Source: Cyprinodon diabolis (taxonomy: Eukaryota > Chordata > Actinopteri > Cyprinodontiformes > Cyprinodontidae). From it: a stretch of 64,000 nucleotides of DNA. The notes under the pieces were generated by a model, which was not told the origin of the DNA, searched no databases, and saw only the letters and a program-made list of their open reading frames with translations. Position numbers and translations under genes: made by a program. The stretch spans positions 16,871,267 to 16,935,266 of the forward strand of contig CM060072.1 of assembly GCA_030533445.1 (NCBI GenBank). Direction: 5' to 3'. Of this stretch, positions 1 to 9,649 are shown piece by piece. How positions within the stretch are numbered: position 1 is the first letter of the stretch; every line of letters starts with the position of its first letter.

Positions 1-970
1 AGCCTCCTGGCCAGAGGAAGCAACATCATTTCAAGCTCGAGTGCACGCTGCCAAAAAAAGCAAACTGCTGCAGAATATCAACGAAATCCCCTGACCCTTT
101 CTCCAACACGCCGCTGTGCTAGAAAGGCCACTGTCTTTGCCGCTGAGGGGAAACGCTCAGACCCAACCCCACTGCTTTATGTTGTCCCCTGTTGATAAGA
201 GATCAAGTTTTCATGTTCTGTTTGGGATTTTTTTATCAGAACCAACAAAAAAACTGTCTTGTAGACAAATATTGTTTTAAAAATATCTTTAAGTAATACA
301 TTTGTATTTGTTCCATCAGAGAGAATATAAATGTATTAACGTTTATGAAATAACAGTGCACATATCTGAGGCATTATTTTTGCGACAAAAGAAAATTGTT
401 ACCATAGTTGAACTCTTGCTAATATTACTTTTATGATTGGTAACATAATACAAGGTATTCGTATTAAGAATAATGCATCATGAATAAATGAATTAAGCTT
501 TAATTTCTCTTGAGGCTTGTTCAGTATTCACAATACAAAGTTATATTTTCTGTTTTACACTTTAAATCCTTTTTGATATTATCAATCCAACACCAGAAAT
601 GTGATAATTTCTTTCCATCTGGCTGTGGTTTTATTACAGCATTGCTTGGTTAGGTTATAACTGATCAGCTTTGCCATTTCTAGCCTTTTTCTTTTTGCAA
701 GACAAATCTATATTTCCATTTTGTCAAGCTTTATTTCATTTGAGGAGCATTATTTTAAAAGTGTAACACAGAAAATGTGCATGCAAGGTTAAGTCTATTG
801 TTTGACATGGGTTTCTAAAAAGCTAATTCATAAATAATAGATACATTTCAAAATGTGTATCGGAAATTTAGTCATTCACTTGCTTCAAACTGACTAATAC
901 ATTTTGGATTAGCAGCTATCTCAGTGGAAAGTAAACACAACTACCAGAGAACTGTATTTGACACCAAAAC
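1..970. other. AT-rich non-coding stretch
   Basis: No open frame of useful length, no repeat family I recognise and no splice-flanked coding block on either strand. The first 200 bases are less AT-rich than what follows but carry no identifiable feature. Confidence 0.5.
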
Positions 971-1330
971 TGTCACAGTGGCGGTGGTTTGACAGGACCC
1001 AAATGCAGACACGAAAGGTTAAGGTTGTTATTTGAAAGTTTTAATTAACCAAAAGTTCAACAAAAGCAAAAATCCAAAACATAAATCCACAAAAATCCAA
1101 AAAAGCTGAAAACCAGGAATACTCACAACAAGAAGGGGACAAAGTAATGACGACAAACCAGCCAAGAGTGACCGAACATGAGGAGAATAAATGGGAGAGA
1201 GAAACAAAGACCAGGCTAATTAGCAGACTGTGAGCAGGTGTGAACAGAGGCAAGAAGGGAACTAGAGAAAAGGAGACTGACACAAGAGGGCAAACAGGAA
1301 ATATCTAAGAACTCAAATACAATAAAAAAA
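971..1330 (-). mobile_element. LTR-like fragment, reverse orientation
   Basis: Read on the minus strand, the piece resembles the right half of a fish LTR: a pyrimidine-rich stretch, AATTAAAA near 1045 as a weak poly(A)-like signal, then a TCTGCATTTGGGTCCTG segment and a terminal CTGTGACA at 971. Segments of the form TCTGCAT..GGG recur in the other LTRs of this window just before their CATGACA ends. I found neither a convincing TG start nor a target duplication, so the far boundary near 1330 is approximate. It could also be the end of another non-autonomous repeat. Confidence 0.4.
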
Positions 1331-1334
1331 AACA

Positions 1335-2300
1335 CGAACACAAGAATAAAAATAGGAACAATGAAAACTCAGAAACCTTTTTAAAACCAACCAATGCTAA
1401 AATTACTCATTTAAGTGCAATCCTCTATAGACTGGGTCCAATTTTAAATGAATTAGCTTTATAGCAGCTAACTAGTTAGTATCCACAGCCACATTTAAAC
1501 AGCAAGTTTAAGCCCAGCCATTTGATTATCCATTTGATTCTTATAGTTTTACTAAAGGTATTGTAAAACATGAATTTATACATCTTTGTAATGCAAAAAT
1601 TACTAATTTAAAATAGCAGTTATACATAAATAATTGGAATATATGGATAATTGGACTGACAATATGTTACATGCATAAGTATGTTAAATAAACATGTCAA
1701 TTGGATTATTTTGAATTAACTAAGGAGTGAATCGTGCCAATTGAAAATCTGATCTGCATGCAAATAAAGGCTTCTCAGAATCAGCCTTTCTGAAGGAGGC
1801 GAAATAAGTGTAGCCTACATGTGTAACCAAGTCAATATGATGCATAGTCTGTGCTGCCATTTTATTATGATTACCTATGTCCATATAAAAAGTACAGTCC
1901 AATTAATGTTTGAGAAAACATTTTAATCCACTCTTGAAATTTGGTGCATGTAAACTGCATGTCATTTCTGGCATACACTGTTGGCCAAAATGTTCAAAAT
2001 ATGTTCTTCCTTGAAATTTAACAAAAAAATAAAAAAAATCACCATGTTGGTAAAACAGCAGTTAGGCTAACAAGAAGGACAGATAAGGTCCAGCTACGAC
2101 TGCCTATGCCAAGGTTGCTTATAAATTAATAGTTGCTCTGGTACAACATTTCCATTAATTGTTCAACAACAGGATATTCTTGCATCAACACTGTAGATAC
2201 CAAAAAAAATACACAGCATCACCATTTTCATCATCAAGTTTCCAAGCATCTTCACCAGGGACATCTCATCATTTGCTGCTATTCAATGATTTCTGAAAGT
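1335..2300. other. Non-coding stretch
   Basis: AT-rich sequence with only short, unsupported open frames. I see no repeat, RNA gene or regulatory signal in it. Confidence 0.5.
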
Positions 2301-2309
2301 CACACTTAC

Positions 2310-2578
2310 TGAATACAAAGTCAAAAAACTTTGTTAACAGCATAACATATCTCGCTGCACCAATACAAGCAAGTGCCAGCTCCTTGGAAACTTTGCTGGC
2401 TGATCTTGTCATGTTCAGGTTGGGCAAACCAGAGAGTTCAAGGTTCACGGAGAAGGTTTTGGCTGTAATCGAGATTAATGCCAGAATCCACAGATGAGCA
2501 GGCCCACAGATGGAAGGTTTCTCACAGTCTTGGCAGCTCAGTTGCATGCTCACTAAAGATGTCCTGTCATCTTTGAAA
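2310..2578 (-). pseudogene. Possible isolated exon or old transposase fragment
   Basis: On the minus strand this block stays open from a CCCTAG acceptor-like site (exon starting at 2578) to a strong donor, GTAAGT, at 2309-2304. The translation includes SASKVSKELALACIGAARYV followed by MLLTKFFDFVF. The KFFD-type ending recalls P-element/THAP9-like transposases, but that is a weak impression, not a domain match. No neighbouring exon is visible in a compatible frame. It could be a fragment of a domesticated or dead DNA transposon, a single exon of a host gene with very large introns, or a chance open frame. Confidence 0.25.
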
Positions 2579-2589
2579 CTAGGGATATT

Positions 2590-3343
2590 GATCCAAGCCC
2601 AGATATTGGGAAAGAAATACCACCATTGTCATATTCTTACATGTGCTACTGCCTTATTTATGGAGGGTTAAAACATACATATTTACTGCAATGACAGAGT
2701 GCTATAACCAGGCTTTCACAAATAAATTAGACCAAGAACAGAAATGTGTTGATAAAAAATTGATTAAGTGTTTTTAGAAGGGGAAACAGGATAGCAGAGT
2801 CAGCCAAGGTAATTTGGTTGAAGGAAATTAAGAAGAATAATGAGTCCTGTTATACCTCCAAATGAAAAGAAACCATCCTTTGCACTCATTTTATTGCTTG
2901 TTGCAATGGAAGATCTTCCTGCAAAATGGCTCCAATTCTGAATGCAAAACAGAAATCATAGAGCTGTAGAGAAAATAAAAAGAAATAAAAAAATAAAATT
3001 AAAAAAAAGCGTTAAATATATCTGAGTAATAATTTGTGCCACACTGGAAATTGAGACGCTAGAAATTTGTAATAAATCTTCCCTCTCTGCCATCGCCCCT
3101 AGACGAGTCTATTCAGGTATCTATTCAGGTATGCTGAAATGAAAACGCTGAGTGCAGTGAGAAATATGACAGCTACTGAGACTGAAGGAAGAGGGAGTGG
3201 AACAAGGAAAAGCAGGATCAGAAAGGCTTTAAGAAATAATGAGAAAGCTCGAGAATCAAGACATCAAACTGATGTCTTTTTTTTTCATGGAAAACTTTGG
3301 GAGAAAAAAAAATCACAATTTACATCAGTATTAATGTTTCTCT

Positions 3344-3348
<5 letters not shown>
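2590..3348. other. Non-coding stretch
   Basis: A-rich and purine-rich sequence leading up to the (TA)n tract. The small forward frame starting at 3139 ends in the microsatellite and shows no protein-like features. Confidence 0.5.

Positions 3349-3388
<40 letters not shown>
3349..3388. repeat. (TA)n microsatellite
   Basis: About 40 bp of uninterrupted TA dinucleotides. Confidence 0.95.
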
Positions 3389-3389
<1 letters not shown>

Positions 3390-3722
3390 CTGGCATCCAA
3401 TTTGTGTCTTATTTTAAAAGTTCCCTAGTTAAGTAATGAAATTAGCTTAGTTTTTAAACCATCTCTTTAATGAAATGACGTTTAAAAACTTAAATGTGAT
3501 ACAAATATTTAGAAATTAAAAGCAAAGATCTCAATGGTGATTGTTCACAAAACCTCATAATAGTTGTTTTTGTTGGGATCCAGAGTTTTGCCCTCCAGAG
3601 GGCAACGTGGATCCCTTCCTGTGGGCTTCTGTTACTGTTGGGATCCAGGGGTTTGCCCTCCAGAGGGCGATGTGGATCCCTTTTTGTGGGCTTCTGTTGT
3701 CTGTCAGGATCCTGAGGCTTGA

Positions 3723-3737
3723 CCACCAGAGGGCGCC
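3723..3737 (+). promoter_or_regulatory. CTCF-core-like motif in U3
   Basis: CCACCAGAGGGCGCC closely fits the vertebrate CTCF core (CCACCAGGGGGCGC type). The same 15-mer is present in the 3' LTR and in the solo LTR near the window's right end. Binding is inferred, not shown. Confidence 0.5.
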
Positions 3738-3809
3738 GTGGACCCTTTCCTGGGAGCTGGTGCTCAGCGCTCACAGCTGATCCCCATCAGCTCATTATTA
3801 AGCTCTCCC

Positions 3810-3816
3810 TATATAA
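3810..3816 (+). promoter_or_regulatory. LTR TATA box
   Basis: TATATAA sits 30 bp upstream of GCCGGATTGTT at 3840-3850, the spacing expected for an RNA polymerase II start. Both LTRs keep the box. Confidence 0.75.
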
Positions 3817-4080
3817 GCTGGGAGAGAGCTCCACTCGTAGCCGGATTGTTGAACTCACTTAGCCACGGTTAACAGCCCTGAGCCACCCTGCCTGCTTGAA
3901 CCTGTTTATCTGTGCCTGAACCTGTAAACCTGTTTTTCCTGTCACCAGTACCTGAACCTAACCTGCTCTGTCCTCTCTGCCTCCCAGGAGGAAGCTTGTA
4001 CGTTTCCAATAAATATTGGACTTTTATCCTGCCTCTGTGTCCGTGAGTTCTGCATCTGGGCTAGTAAAACCTACCTGATC

Positions 4081-4428
4081 ATGACAGAACAATCCGGCCA
4101 ACAGACTAGCCCAGCAGACTCACTGGATACGTACCTGACGATGTTTGAGGAGGGACCGACAAACTCCACGGAACCACACTGGACGGTTTCGTTCCATCGA
4201 TGGCTGGAGATTCTGAGCCGTCTGGAGACCCCTGAGCCCGCTCTGAGCCGTCTGGAGACCCCTGAGCCAGCTCTGAGCCGTCTAGAGACCCCTGAGCCCG
4301 CTTTGAGCCGTCTGGAGACCCCTGAGCCCACTCTGAGCGGTCTGGAGACCCCTGAGCCCGCTCTGAGCCATCTGGAGACGCCTGAGCCTGCTCTGTGTCT
4401 TCCAGAGACTCCTGAATTGGAGCCATAG
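4081..4428 (+). CDS. Repeat-rich ORF of the LTR element, first segment
   Basis: This 115-codon frame starts at an ATG overlapping the last six bases of the 5' LTR. About 43 non-repetitive residues (MTEQSGQQTSPADSLDTYLT onward) are followed by seven tandem 30-bp units from 4212, encoding variants of the decapeptide LSRLETPEPA. It ends in TAG at 4426-4428, but the frame stays open beyond. The residues match no capsid, zinc-knuckle or enzyme motif I know. It could be a cargo or derived coding region of a non-autonomous element, or repeat expansion that is open by chance because its units are multiples of three. Confidence 0.45.
   Translation: MTEQSGQQTSPADSLDTYLTMFEEGPTNSTEPHWTVSFHRWLEILSRLETPEPALSRLETPEPALSRLETPEPALSRLETPEPTLSGLETPEPALSHLETPEPALCLPETPELEP
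4088..4098 (+). other. Primer-binding site complementary to the element's own RNA 5' end
   Basis: AACAATCCGGC begins one base after the 5' LTR. Its reverse complement, GCCGGATTGTT, occurs exactly at 3840-3850, the predicted first bases of the transcript. An 11-nt perfect match between transcript 5' end and primer site is the hallmark of the Tf1/sushi self-priming mechanism. I see no tRNA-type primer site beginning TGG next to the LTR. The 3' LTR copy has one mismatch (GCAGGATTGTT). Confidence 0.75.
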
Positions 4429-5496
4429 TCGTTGGTTTCCCCTGTTCCTGAAGCGGAACCGCAAGGGACGGCCTCCTCAGTTCCTGTTTCGGAGCCACAG
4501 TCGGTGGGTTCCGGTGTTCCTGATGTGGAGCCACAATCGGTGGTCTCCTCTGCTCCTGATGTGGAGCTGCAATCGGCGGCCTCTTCAGTTCCTGATTCGG
4601 AGCCACAGTCGGTGGTTTCCGGTGTTCCTGATTCAGAGCCGCAGTCGGCGGTTTCCTGTGTTCCTGATCCGCAATCGGCGGTTTCCTGTGTTCCTGATTC
4701 GGAGCCGCAACCGGCGGTTTCCGGTGCACCTGATTCGGAGCCGCAATCGGCGGTTTCCTGTGTTCCTGATTCGGAGCCGCAGTGGGCAGCCCTGTCTGAG
4801 CATGTTGCAGGGCTGCAGAAGCGGAGACGGCGTTCTCCTCGGAGCTTCCTGCAGAAGCAGAGCCGGCGTCTTCCTTGGAGCTTCCTGCAGAAGCAGAGAC
4901 GGCGTATTCCTCGGAGCTTCCTGCTGAAGCGGTGGCGTCGTTTCCCTCAGTGCTTCCTGCTGAAGCGGAGGTGGCGTCCTCCTTCAAGGCCCCTGCAGCT
5001 TCTGAGACTCCAGTCCCGTGGCCGGCCTCCGGAGCTTCTGCTTCAGCTCCGTTTCCACGGCCGGCCATCTGAGACTCTGCCTTGTCACCGGTCCCGTGGC
5101 CGGCCACCTGAGACTTTCCCTGTCCTCGCCCACCCTAGGTGGGTTGTTTTGAGTTTTGGACCCTGTTCTGTGTTTGTGCCTGGCACTCCTTGCCTGTTTC
5201 CCCCTCCGCCCGCCCTGGGTGGGTTTTTTTTGTTTTTGGGTTTTTTGTTTTTGGGCGTCTGGTATCCGCCCTTAAAGGGGGGGTACTGTTGGGATCCAGA
5301 GGTTTGCCCTCCAGAGGGCGACGTGGATCCCGTCCTGTGGGCTTCTGTTACTGTTGGGATCCAGGGGTTTGCCCTCCAGAGGGCGATGTGGATCCCTTTT
5401 TGTGGGCTTCTGTTGTCTGTCAGGATCCTGAGGCTTGCCCACCAGAGGGCGCCGTGGATCCTTTCCTGGGAGCTGGTGCTCAGCGCTCACAGCTGA
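4429..5496 (+). CDS. Repeat-rich ORF of the LTR element, second segment after in-frame TAG
   Basis: In the same frame as the upstream segment, separated only by one amber codon, this runs about 355 codons into the 3' LTR. It first encodes about nine 36-bp units (consensus near VPDSEPQSAVSC, 4441-4790). A second 36-bp repeat set follows (about 4815-4985), read as Arg-rich in this frame and as an Ala/Glu-rich ELPAEAE repeat one frame over. The final part crosses G/T-rich sequence and the polypurine tract, so its C-terminus is unlikely to be real. The Ala/Glu frame at 4875-5072 may be the original one, which would imply a frameshift near 4815. No reverse transcriptase, protease or integrase motif is present. 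Confidence 0.35.
   Translation, partial: SLVSPVPEAEPQGTASSVPVSEPQSVGSGVPDVEPQSVVSSAPDVELQSAASSVPDSEPQSVVSGVPDSEPQSAVSCVPDPQSAVSCVPDSEPQPAVSGAPDSEPQSAVSCVPDSEPQWAALSEHVAGLQKRRRRSPRSFLQKQSRRLPWSFLQKQRRRIPRSFLLKRWRRFPQCFLLKRRWRPPSRPLQLLRLQSRGRPPELLLQLRFHGRPSETLPCHRSRGRPPETFPVLAHPRWVVLSFGPCSVFVPGTPCLFPPPPALGGFFLFLGFLFLGVWYPPLKGGYCWDPEVCPPEGDVDPVLWASVTVGIQGFALQRAMWIPFCGLLLSVRILRLAHQRAPWILSWELVLSAHS
5274..5283 (+). other. Polypurine tract of the LTR element
   Basis: AAAGGGGGGG followed by TAC and then the TGTTGGG start of the 3' LTR. This is the usual position for plus-strand priming. Confidence 0.8.
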
Positions 5497-5811
5497 TCCC
5501 CATCAGCTCATTATTACTGTAAGCTCTCCCTATATAAGCTGGGAGAGAGCTCCACTCGTAGCAGGATTGTTGAACTGACTTAGCCAGGGTTAACAACCCT
5601 GAGCCACCCTACCTGCTTGAACCTGTTTATCTTTGCCTGAACCTGTAAACCTGTTTTTCCTGTCACCAGTACCTGAACCTGAACCTAACCTGCTCTGTCC
5701 TCTCTGCCTCCCAGGAGGAACCCTGTACGTTTCCAATAAATATTGGACTTTTATCCTGCCTCTGTGTCCGTGATCTGCATCTGGGCTAGTAAAACCTACC
5801 TGATCATGACA
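5287..5811 (+). repeat. 3' LTR
   Basis: Mate of the 5' LTR, with the same U3 triplication, a TATA box at 5531-5537, AATAAA at 5735-5740 and the CTCF-core-like 15-mer at 5439-5453. The GTTTT target duplication follows at 5812-5816. Confidence 0.92.
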
Positions 5812-5816
5812 GTTTT

Positions 5817-8173
5817 AAGGTTTAGTGCAGGACAAAAATGCAGTCAAACATGAAATCAAGATGGTGTTTAAGGATTTGATAAAAAGAAATGCAGCATTGC
5901 TCACTACATATTTGACAGAAAAGGACATAAAGCTTAGGCAGAAAGTCACCAAAAGGTTCAACATGAGTAAACGAAGGATGGAGTGGAGAAAGATTGAAAA
6001 CGTATACTAAAGCAGGGAAGAAAAAAGACAGAAGAAAACCTAAAATCAGAGTCAACGTGAGTGATTTAAGAATGCAGGGCAGCTGATGAAGGGAGGTTAT
6101 TAAAAAAGCCAAGCTGAGGAACTGAAAAGGCTCAACAATCAAAACATGGGAAAACCTAAAATAACATTGACGAATAAACCAAAATTCAAAGACACAAAAG
6201 AGCACTGTGAACATTACCAAGAAGAAACTAAACACAGTAAAATGAATCAATTAAGAAAACACATACTACTGACCAGAGCAGATCTTCAAAGACGGTGTAA
6301 AGGGATTTATGTTTGAAACACAACAAACAGTGTGCAAATCATTTTTGGGGGGGGGTGTGCCTTCATCAACATGCTTATCACATTCTACTAGCAAAAGTGC
6401 GCCAAATACCTAACTTAATTGGCCACAGTTTTGTGTATTTTAATACTTCTGAAAATGAGTCACAAACTCGACTGCAAAGATATCTGCTTACCCTTGGGAG
6501 ATTGAATCAACTGATAAATTTTATTATATCTAACTTTTGTTATTTTACTTTTGTTGTATTTCTTCCAGATAGCCTATGTATGTAACATGTCATATTTACA
6601 TATGGTATTTGATTAATAGTTTTTAGACACTCTTGAACATTATCACCTTTAACTTCATGGCTTGCATGTAAAACATAAGATCTGCTCGTTTGATTGGGTA
6701 GAATCAAACAGGCTTGCGTGTAAACATTAACGCAACCATCTTTGTAGATCACTCACAATACATCCCCTTATTGAATTGCATGTGCAGTTTAGTGCCCCTT
6801 TTTCGGAATATCTTAAGATTGGCCCCAGATAGTACAACACAGATGTCAACTGAATTAAGTAACCTGACAGAAAATGATCAAATCAGAAAAAACACATAAA
6901 ATTTTAAAAAATAAGTACTTTAAATATTAGTATTATTTTTTTGTTGTCTTTGTCTTAATTAGAGATTTAAAATGTAAAAGCTTTAAGCTACTGTACTTGA
7001 CTAATGTGTGAAGCTTTAATCCAGTCAAGCAGCAGGATAAATACATCAATGACCTGTACCAGCCTTCCCTCTGCCAGTCTTTGTTCAACCCCGGATGTTC
7101 TGATTTCTATCCCTTCAAAAGGTGTCTGTGTAAGCGGCTGGATTTGTCAGGGTCCCAGCAGGGTCTCAGTTAGTGTTTTTTATTGGATTGCACACTGCGC
7201 CGGTGGTCCTGCAGAACAGCGTACCATCGCAAGCAGCCAGGTGCAATAATCCTCTTTCACTGAGCCCCATTGTGTTAAAGCATATAAAAGCCCCTTTACA
7301 GTGTGTCACCAAGGCGAAGCCCCCTCTGCTTCCATTTTTACTCGCAAACAGGAAATTACACCCTCTGCAGCTGTGGATGATGACAAAATCTGCTCATTTT
7401 TGCACAAAAGCAGCGAAAAACCAGACACAAACAATTACTCATTGCTTTGCATCTGGATTTGATAAGAATCATATATTCAATATGAGCCAAAGCCAAGACA
7501 AGCATTAACACCTTGAAGCTGCTCTCAAATATACATTTCACCCAACTATGGATTAGTTTGGTCTTTATTCCACCTGTGAATTGCAACAATGGGATCATCC
7601 GGCGATCCGACCATATTTGCTAACACGGATCAAGATTAATGTCTCAGTAACACACGCTGAAATGTGCTACCGGCTGTTTACAAATGTTCCCCATTTCACG
7701 TTTGACTCTGAACCGAACAATTTGTCACAAACCAATATGCTGGGGATTACTGAGCGAGCGCACGGCTGATTTCAGACAGGAAGGAAAGGAAAAAGGCAAA
7801 TATTTGTGTGGAGCTCATGTGTAATAAATCTAAAGGAGATTGCGTTGTCACCAACTGCATTAGATTCAAATATGGTTAGACACCATTAACATTAATATCC
7901 ATCAGATACTAAATATGTTTTCCTCCTCATGATCTGAACCAGTGGGGATTAAATTATTCATTATGTCTGTATGCAGAGCATTAGCAGAACTGCTTCATTA
8001 GGTTTGGTAGTACTAAAGGAAAGCTAAAAAAAAATGCAGATATGTATTTGCTTTGTCACTGATTATTGTATACATACCAAATGTGCTGCCAAAAGAAGCT
8101 GAAAACTTATGATGATAACCTGTAATTTCTAATGTACCCTAAAATCTCCAAAAATATTCATACTTCCTTAGAG
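5817..8173. other. Non-coding stretch with A-rich left part
   Basis: 5817-6260 is A-rich on the plus strand. The 142-codon minus-strand frame across it is Phe/Leu-rich low complexity and is not called. 7000-7800 has more balanced composition and short frames on both strands but no recognisable domain. Confidence 0.45.
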
Positions 8174-8249
8174 TCCATCCATCCATCCATCCATCCATCC
8201 ATCCATCCATCCATCCATCCATCCATCCATCCATCCATCCATCCATCCA
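8174..8249. repeat. (ATCC)n microsatellite
   Basis: About 19 near-perfect copies of the ATCC tetranucleotide. V-SINE/L2-type tails elsewhere in the window end in the complementary (GGAT)n, so this may be the expanded tail of a lost or decayed copy. Confidence 0.9.
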
Positions 8250-8323
8250 CATTGACTGAGGGATCAGGTCCAGGTCATGTCCCACCAAAGGGATTTCATT
8301 CTGAGGGATCTAAAATCCAGACT

Positions 8324-8620
8324 CAGCACTGGACAAAGTACTCAACAGTAGTACTTGAGTAAAAGTATTGATACTCTTAGTCAAGGAGACTCAACTGAAA
8401 GTAAAAGCTACTCTGTCAAACATCTACTCAAGTTAAATTATTGAATTGCAGGTATTCAAAAATGAAAATTAAATATCTAATATCCGTACATTTCTGTATA
8501 ATTTTTAGATTAATTTTAAAGAACCTTGTAACTTTTAGAAACCACCTGATGTACTGATGCGTAAAAAAACCCCTGCTACAAACTCTACATCACCTGTAAA
8601 GTACTTCAGCAAAAAAATCC
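8324..8620 (+). mobile_element. hAT-like non-autonomous repeat fragment
   Basis: The piece starts CAGCACTGGACAAAGTA and continues with repeated AGTAAAAGTA/GTACTTGAGT motifs. This pattern is common at one end of non-autonomous fish hAT elements, whose ends begin CAG..(T/C)GG. I could not find the opposite terminus or an 8-bp target duplication, so the right boundary is a guess and the class is from memory of the family pattern. Confidence 0.4.
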
Positions 8621-8629
8621 AAAAAAAAT

Positions 8630-9500
8630 TAAAGACAGCTATAAGATTATTATTTCTTATTTAAAAACAACCCAAAAAGAAAACAGCAGTGTCTTGATTC
8701 TTCTCACAATTTCACTATGGAAAAGAAGTTTATAGGTTGAATTATTACCACCAAGGAACCACAAATTTGCTTTGAGAACTCATTATTGAGAACAAATGTT
8801 TAAGCCAATCATTAAGTTGGCTTAAAAATGTACATCTAAAAGACTCAAAATGCATTCAGAAAATAAGCTGTTAGACTTGGAATTGCAACAGTCTTTCAAC
8901 AAAAAATCAAAAGTTTGTCAAAACCAAGCTGTAATGAGAGACAACGTAAATCTTCATCCATTTAAAACCTGGCGACCCTGAAAGTTTGTTACAGTTCCAC
9001 AGAGTACAATGAGTTTTGATCTCAGCATCTGAGCCCAAATAAATGAAACACAGTTTAGCAATTACTGAAAAACTTTCTGCCAGCTTGCCGACTACTTCTC
9101 TCCTCAGATTGGAAAAGATTTTATTGATCCAAAGCAAACAGAACAGGAAAGCCTGCAAACATGAGTCTGACTCACTGATGTCTCAGCTGACTTGAAGCTT
9201 TTCCTACAACCAAACTGTTTATTTCTTTAAAGATGGGAGCAATGATAAATGTGCACCAAGTCCTGAAAGCATGATCCAATACGCAGCTTTCTGCATCACT
9301 TTATTTCACAATGTTTAGCACCTAGTAATTAGGAAGGATGCTACCTTAAAAAGTGGCATCCTTGCAAATTGAGTATTTATCAAATTTGAGCGCATGTATA
9401 AATAGGGGGGAAGAAAAAGAATTAAGCTTAGGTGAACATTAATTTTAAAAATAGCTTGCGGCACAATTTTCTTTATGCTTAAAAGATTTAGTCCTGAGAT
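8630..9500. other. Non-coding stretch
   Basis: Unique AT-rich sequence. Short minus-strand frames near 8907-9158 and 9315-9536 show no domain, signal or repeat structure. Confidence 0.45.
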
Positions 9501-9506
9501 GACCAT

Positions 9507-9640
9507 TGATTGATTGATTGACTTTATTGCGCTCACATTGGAGAAATGTACTCAGCTGTTGTTAAATCAGCTCCAATAGTCAAAAAGAGAAGAAGAAAGC
9601 ACCATAGGAATCATGCATTCAAGCAAGGTTTCATAAACGT
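9507..9640 (-). mobile_element. Non-LTR retrotransposon 3' tail, family A
   Basis: Read on the minus strand, the sequence ends GCAATAAAGTCAATCAATCAAT, an AATAAA-containing end followed by a CAAT/TCAA microsatellite tail as seen in many LINE 3' ends (quoted in parts: GCAATAAAG, then (TCAA)n). A similar end in the same orientation occurs at 48630-48720, and the two bodies share patches such as GAGAAAT and CAGCTC. No coding sequence remains. Confidence 0.45.
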
Positions 9641-9649
9641 ATGATGGCG

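Larger units (their letters stand above)
3571..4086 (+). repeat. 5' LTR
   Basis: U3 starts with three tandem units of roughly 70 bp (near 3571, 3639 and 3700), each with a GGATCC/G(A/G)TCC box and CCAGAGGGCG. The TATA box TATATAA is at 3810-3816. The expected transcript start, about 30 bp downstream, falls at or near 3840. The poly(A) signal AATAAA is at 4008-4013. The 5' LTR lacks a 5-bp and a 6-bp insertion present in the 3' LTR. Confidence 0.92.
3571..5811 (+). mobile_element. Complete non-autonomous LTR retrotransposon, sushi/Tf1-like self-priming
   Basis: The element has two LTRs (3571-4086 and 5287-5811), each beginning TGTTGGGATCC and ending CATGACA. It is flanked on both sides by the 5-bp duplication GTTTT (3566-3570 and 5812-5816). 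A polypurine tract, AAAGGGGGGG, lies at 5274-5283 just before the 3' LTR. The LTRs differ by about 13 substitutions and 3 indels in my hand alignment, so the insertion is fairly young but not new. The internal region of 1.2 kb lacks recognisable gag, protease, reverse transcriptase or integrase and instead holds tandem-repeat coding sequence. The element must therefore have been mobilised by another element's proteins, probably a Ty3/gypsy chromovirus of the Tf1/sushi type, judged from its primer site. Confidence 0.9.

Noticed and set aside
4106..5107. 333-codon minus-strand open frame through the LTR element
   Set aside because: It mirrors the tandem repeats whose units are multiples of three; such arrays stay open in several frames.
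5822..6250. 142-codon minus-strand open frame, hydrophobic
   Set aside because: It is the complement of A-rich low-complexity sequence; the Phe/Leu richness follows from base composition and there is no start context, splice signal or domain.
8174..8249. Regularly spaced short repeats that might suggest a CRISPR array
   Set aside because: There are no unique spacers; it is an uninterrupted tetranucleotide repeat in a vertebrate-type sequence.
8132..8362. Forward frame with SIHPSIHP repeats
   Set aside because: It is simply the translation of the (ATCC)n microsatellite.
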